Source of the DNA: Streptomyces gossypii
Lineage (GTDB): Bacteria > Actinomycetota > Actinomycetes > Streptomycetales > Streptomycetaceae
Length of the DNA: 64,000 nucleotides
Reading direction: 5' to 3'
Assembly (NCBI RefSeq): GCF_025165795.1
Contig: NZ_JAJAGO010000010.1
Span: forward strand, 248,001-312,000
The notes under the pieces are model-generated. The model did not search any database, was not told the DNA's origin, and saw only the letters and a list, made by a program, of their open reading frames with translations. A program made the position numbers and the translations under genes. Shown here one piece after another: positions 63,947 through 64,000 of this stretch. Positions within the stretch are counted from its first letter, which is position 1. Every line of letters begins with the position of its first letter.

Positions 63947-63984
63947 GCTGTGCACGCCCGGGAACCATCCCGGGCGTGCACAGC
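63947..63984 (+). terminator. Terminator after leuB
   Basis: A perfect 16-bp stem GCTGTGCACGCCCGGG / CCCGGGCGTGCACAGC with loop AACCAT, 12 nt after the leuB stop. Confidence 0.88.
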
Positions 63985-64000
63985 GATGCCGGTCGGGTCT

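Overview
The window is high-GC actinobacterial chromosome, almost certainly Streptomyces or a close relative. The evidence is the extreme third-position GC, frequent GTG starts, ATGA/GTGA gene overlaps, Tat and lipobox secretion signals, the presence of gatCAB, and a gene order that, from memory and unchecked, resembles the S. coelicolor core region around SCO5476-SCO5522. Nearly all of it is core or near-core DNA. I saw no prophage, integrative element, CRISPR array, transposase, rRNA or tRNA gene, and no recognisable biosynthetic gene cluster.

Layout. 1-3.5 kb: end of a peptide ABC transporter operon (permease, two ATPases). 3.5-10.6 kb: accessory metabolism and regulators (aldehyde dehydrogenase, MocR regulator, cupin, thioesterase, DinB-like protein, alpha/beta hydrolase facing its likely TetR regulator). 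10.6-14 kb: tRNA thiolation (mnmA, cysteine desulfurase) with a Tat-exported amidase between them. 14-18.2 kb: a membrane protein with a Pro/Gln/Tyr tail, Dps, and a fused glycine-to-betaine N-methyltransferase. 18.2-25 kb: RCK/TrkA-N membrane protein, LOG-family protein, SDR, MetE-like protein and ligA. 25-30 kb: a GGDEF-EAL membrane protein, a 175-bp palindromic repeat and a Ser/Thr kinase with an exported binding-protein-like sensor. 30-34 kb: gatC-gatA-small membrane protein-gatB. 34-44.5 kb: MMPL exporter, a large LuxR-type ATPase regulator, PQQ-type sugar dehydrogenase, aldo/keto reductase and 2-hydroxyacid dehydrogenase. 44.8-53.6 kb: a second GGDEF/degenerate-EAL protein, then ilvB-ilvN-ilvC behind a peptide attenuator, and serA. 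53.8-56.1 kb: TetR plus MFS efflux pump with a clear operator. 56.2-60.6 kb: PucR-type regulator divergent from proline catabolism (proline dehydrogenase, P5C dehydrogenase). 61-64 kb: a small Arg/Asp-rich protein, a Tat-exported purple-acid-type phosphatase and leuB.

The most notable observations are these. The only two TTA (bldA-type) codons I found by eye in real genes lie in the two cyclic-di-GMP genes. An ilv leader peptide carries consecutive Ile-Leu-Val-Leu codons ahead of a terminator. The 3' end of gatB, with its stop codon, is tandemly duplicated in 38-bp units. A long palindromic repeat supplies the stop codon of the sensor kinase. The betaine methyltransferase has its Shine-Dalgarno placed for an AUU/AUC rather than for its first canonical start. 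I did not find a wholly new multi-gene system. The strongest leads are regulatory arrangements and small uncharacterised proteins.
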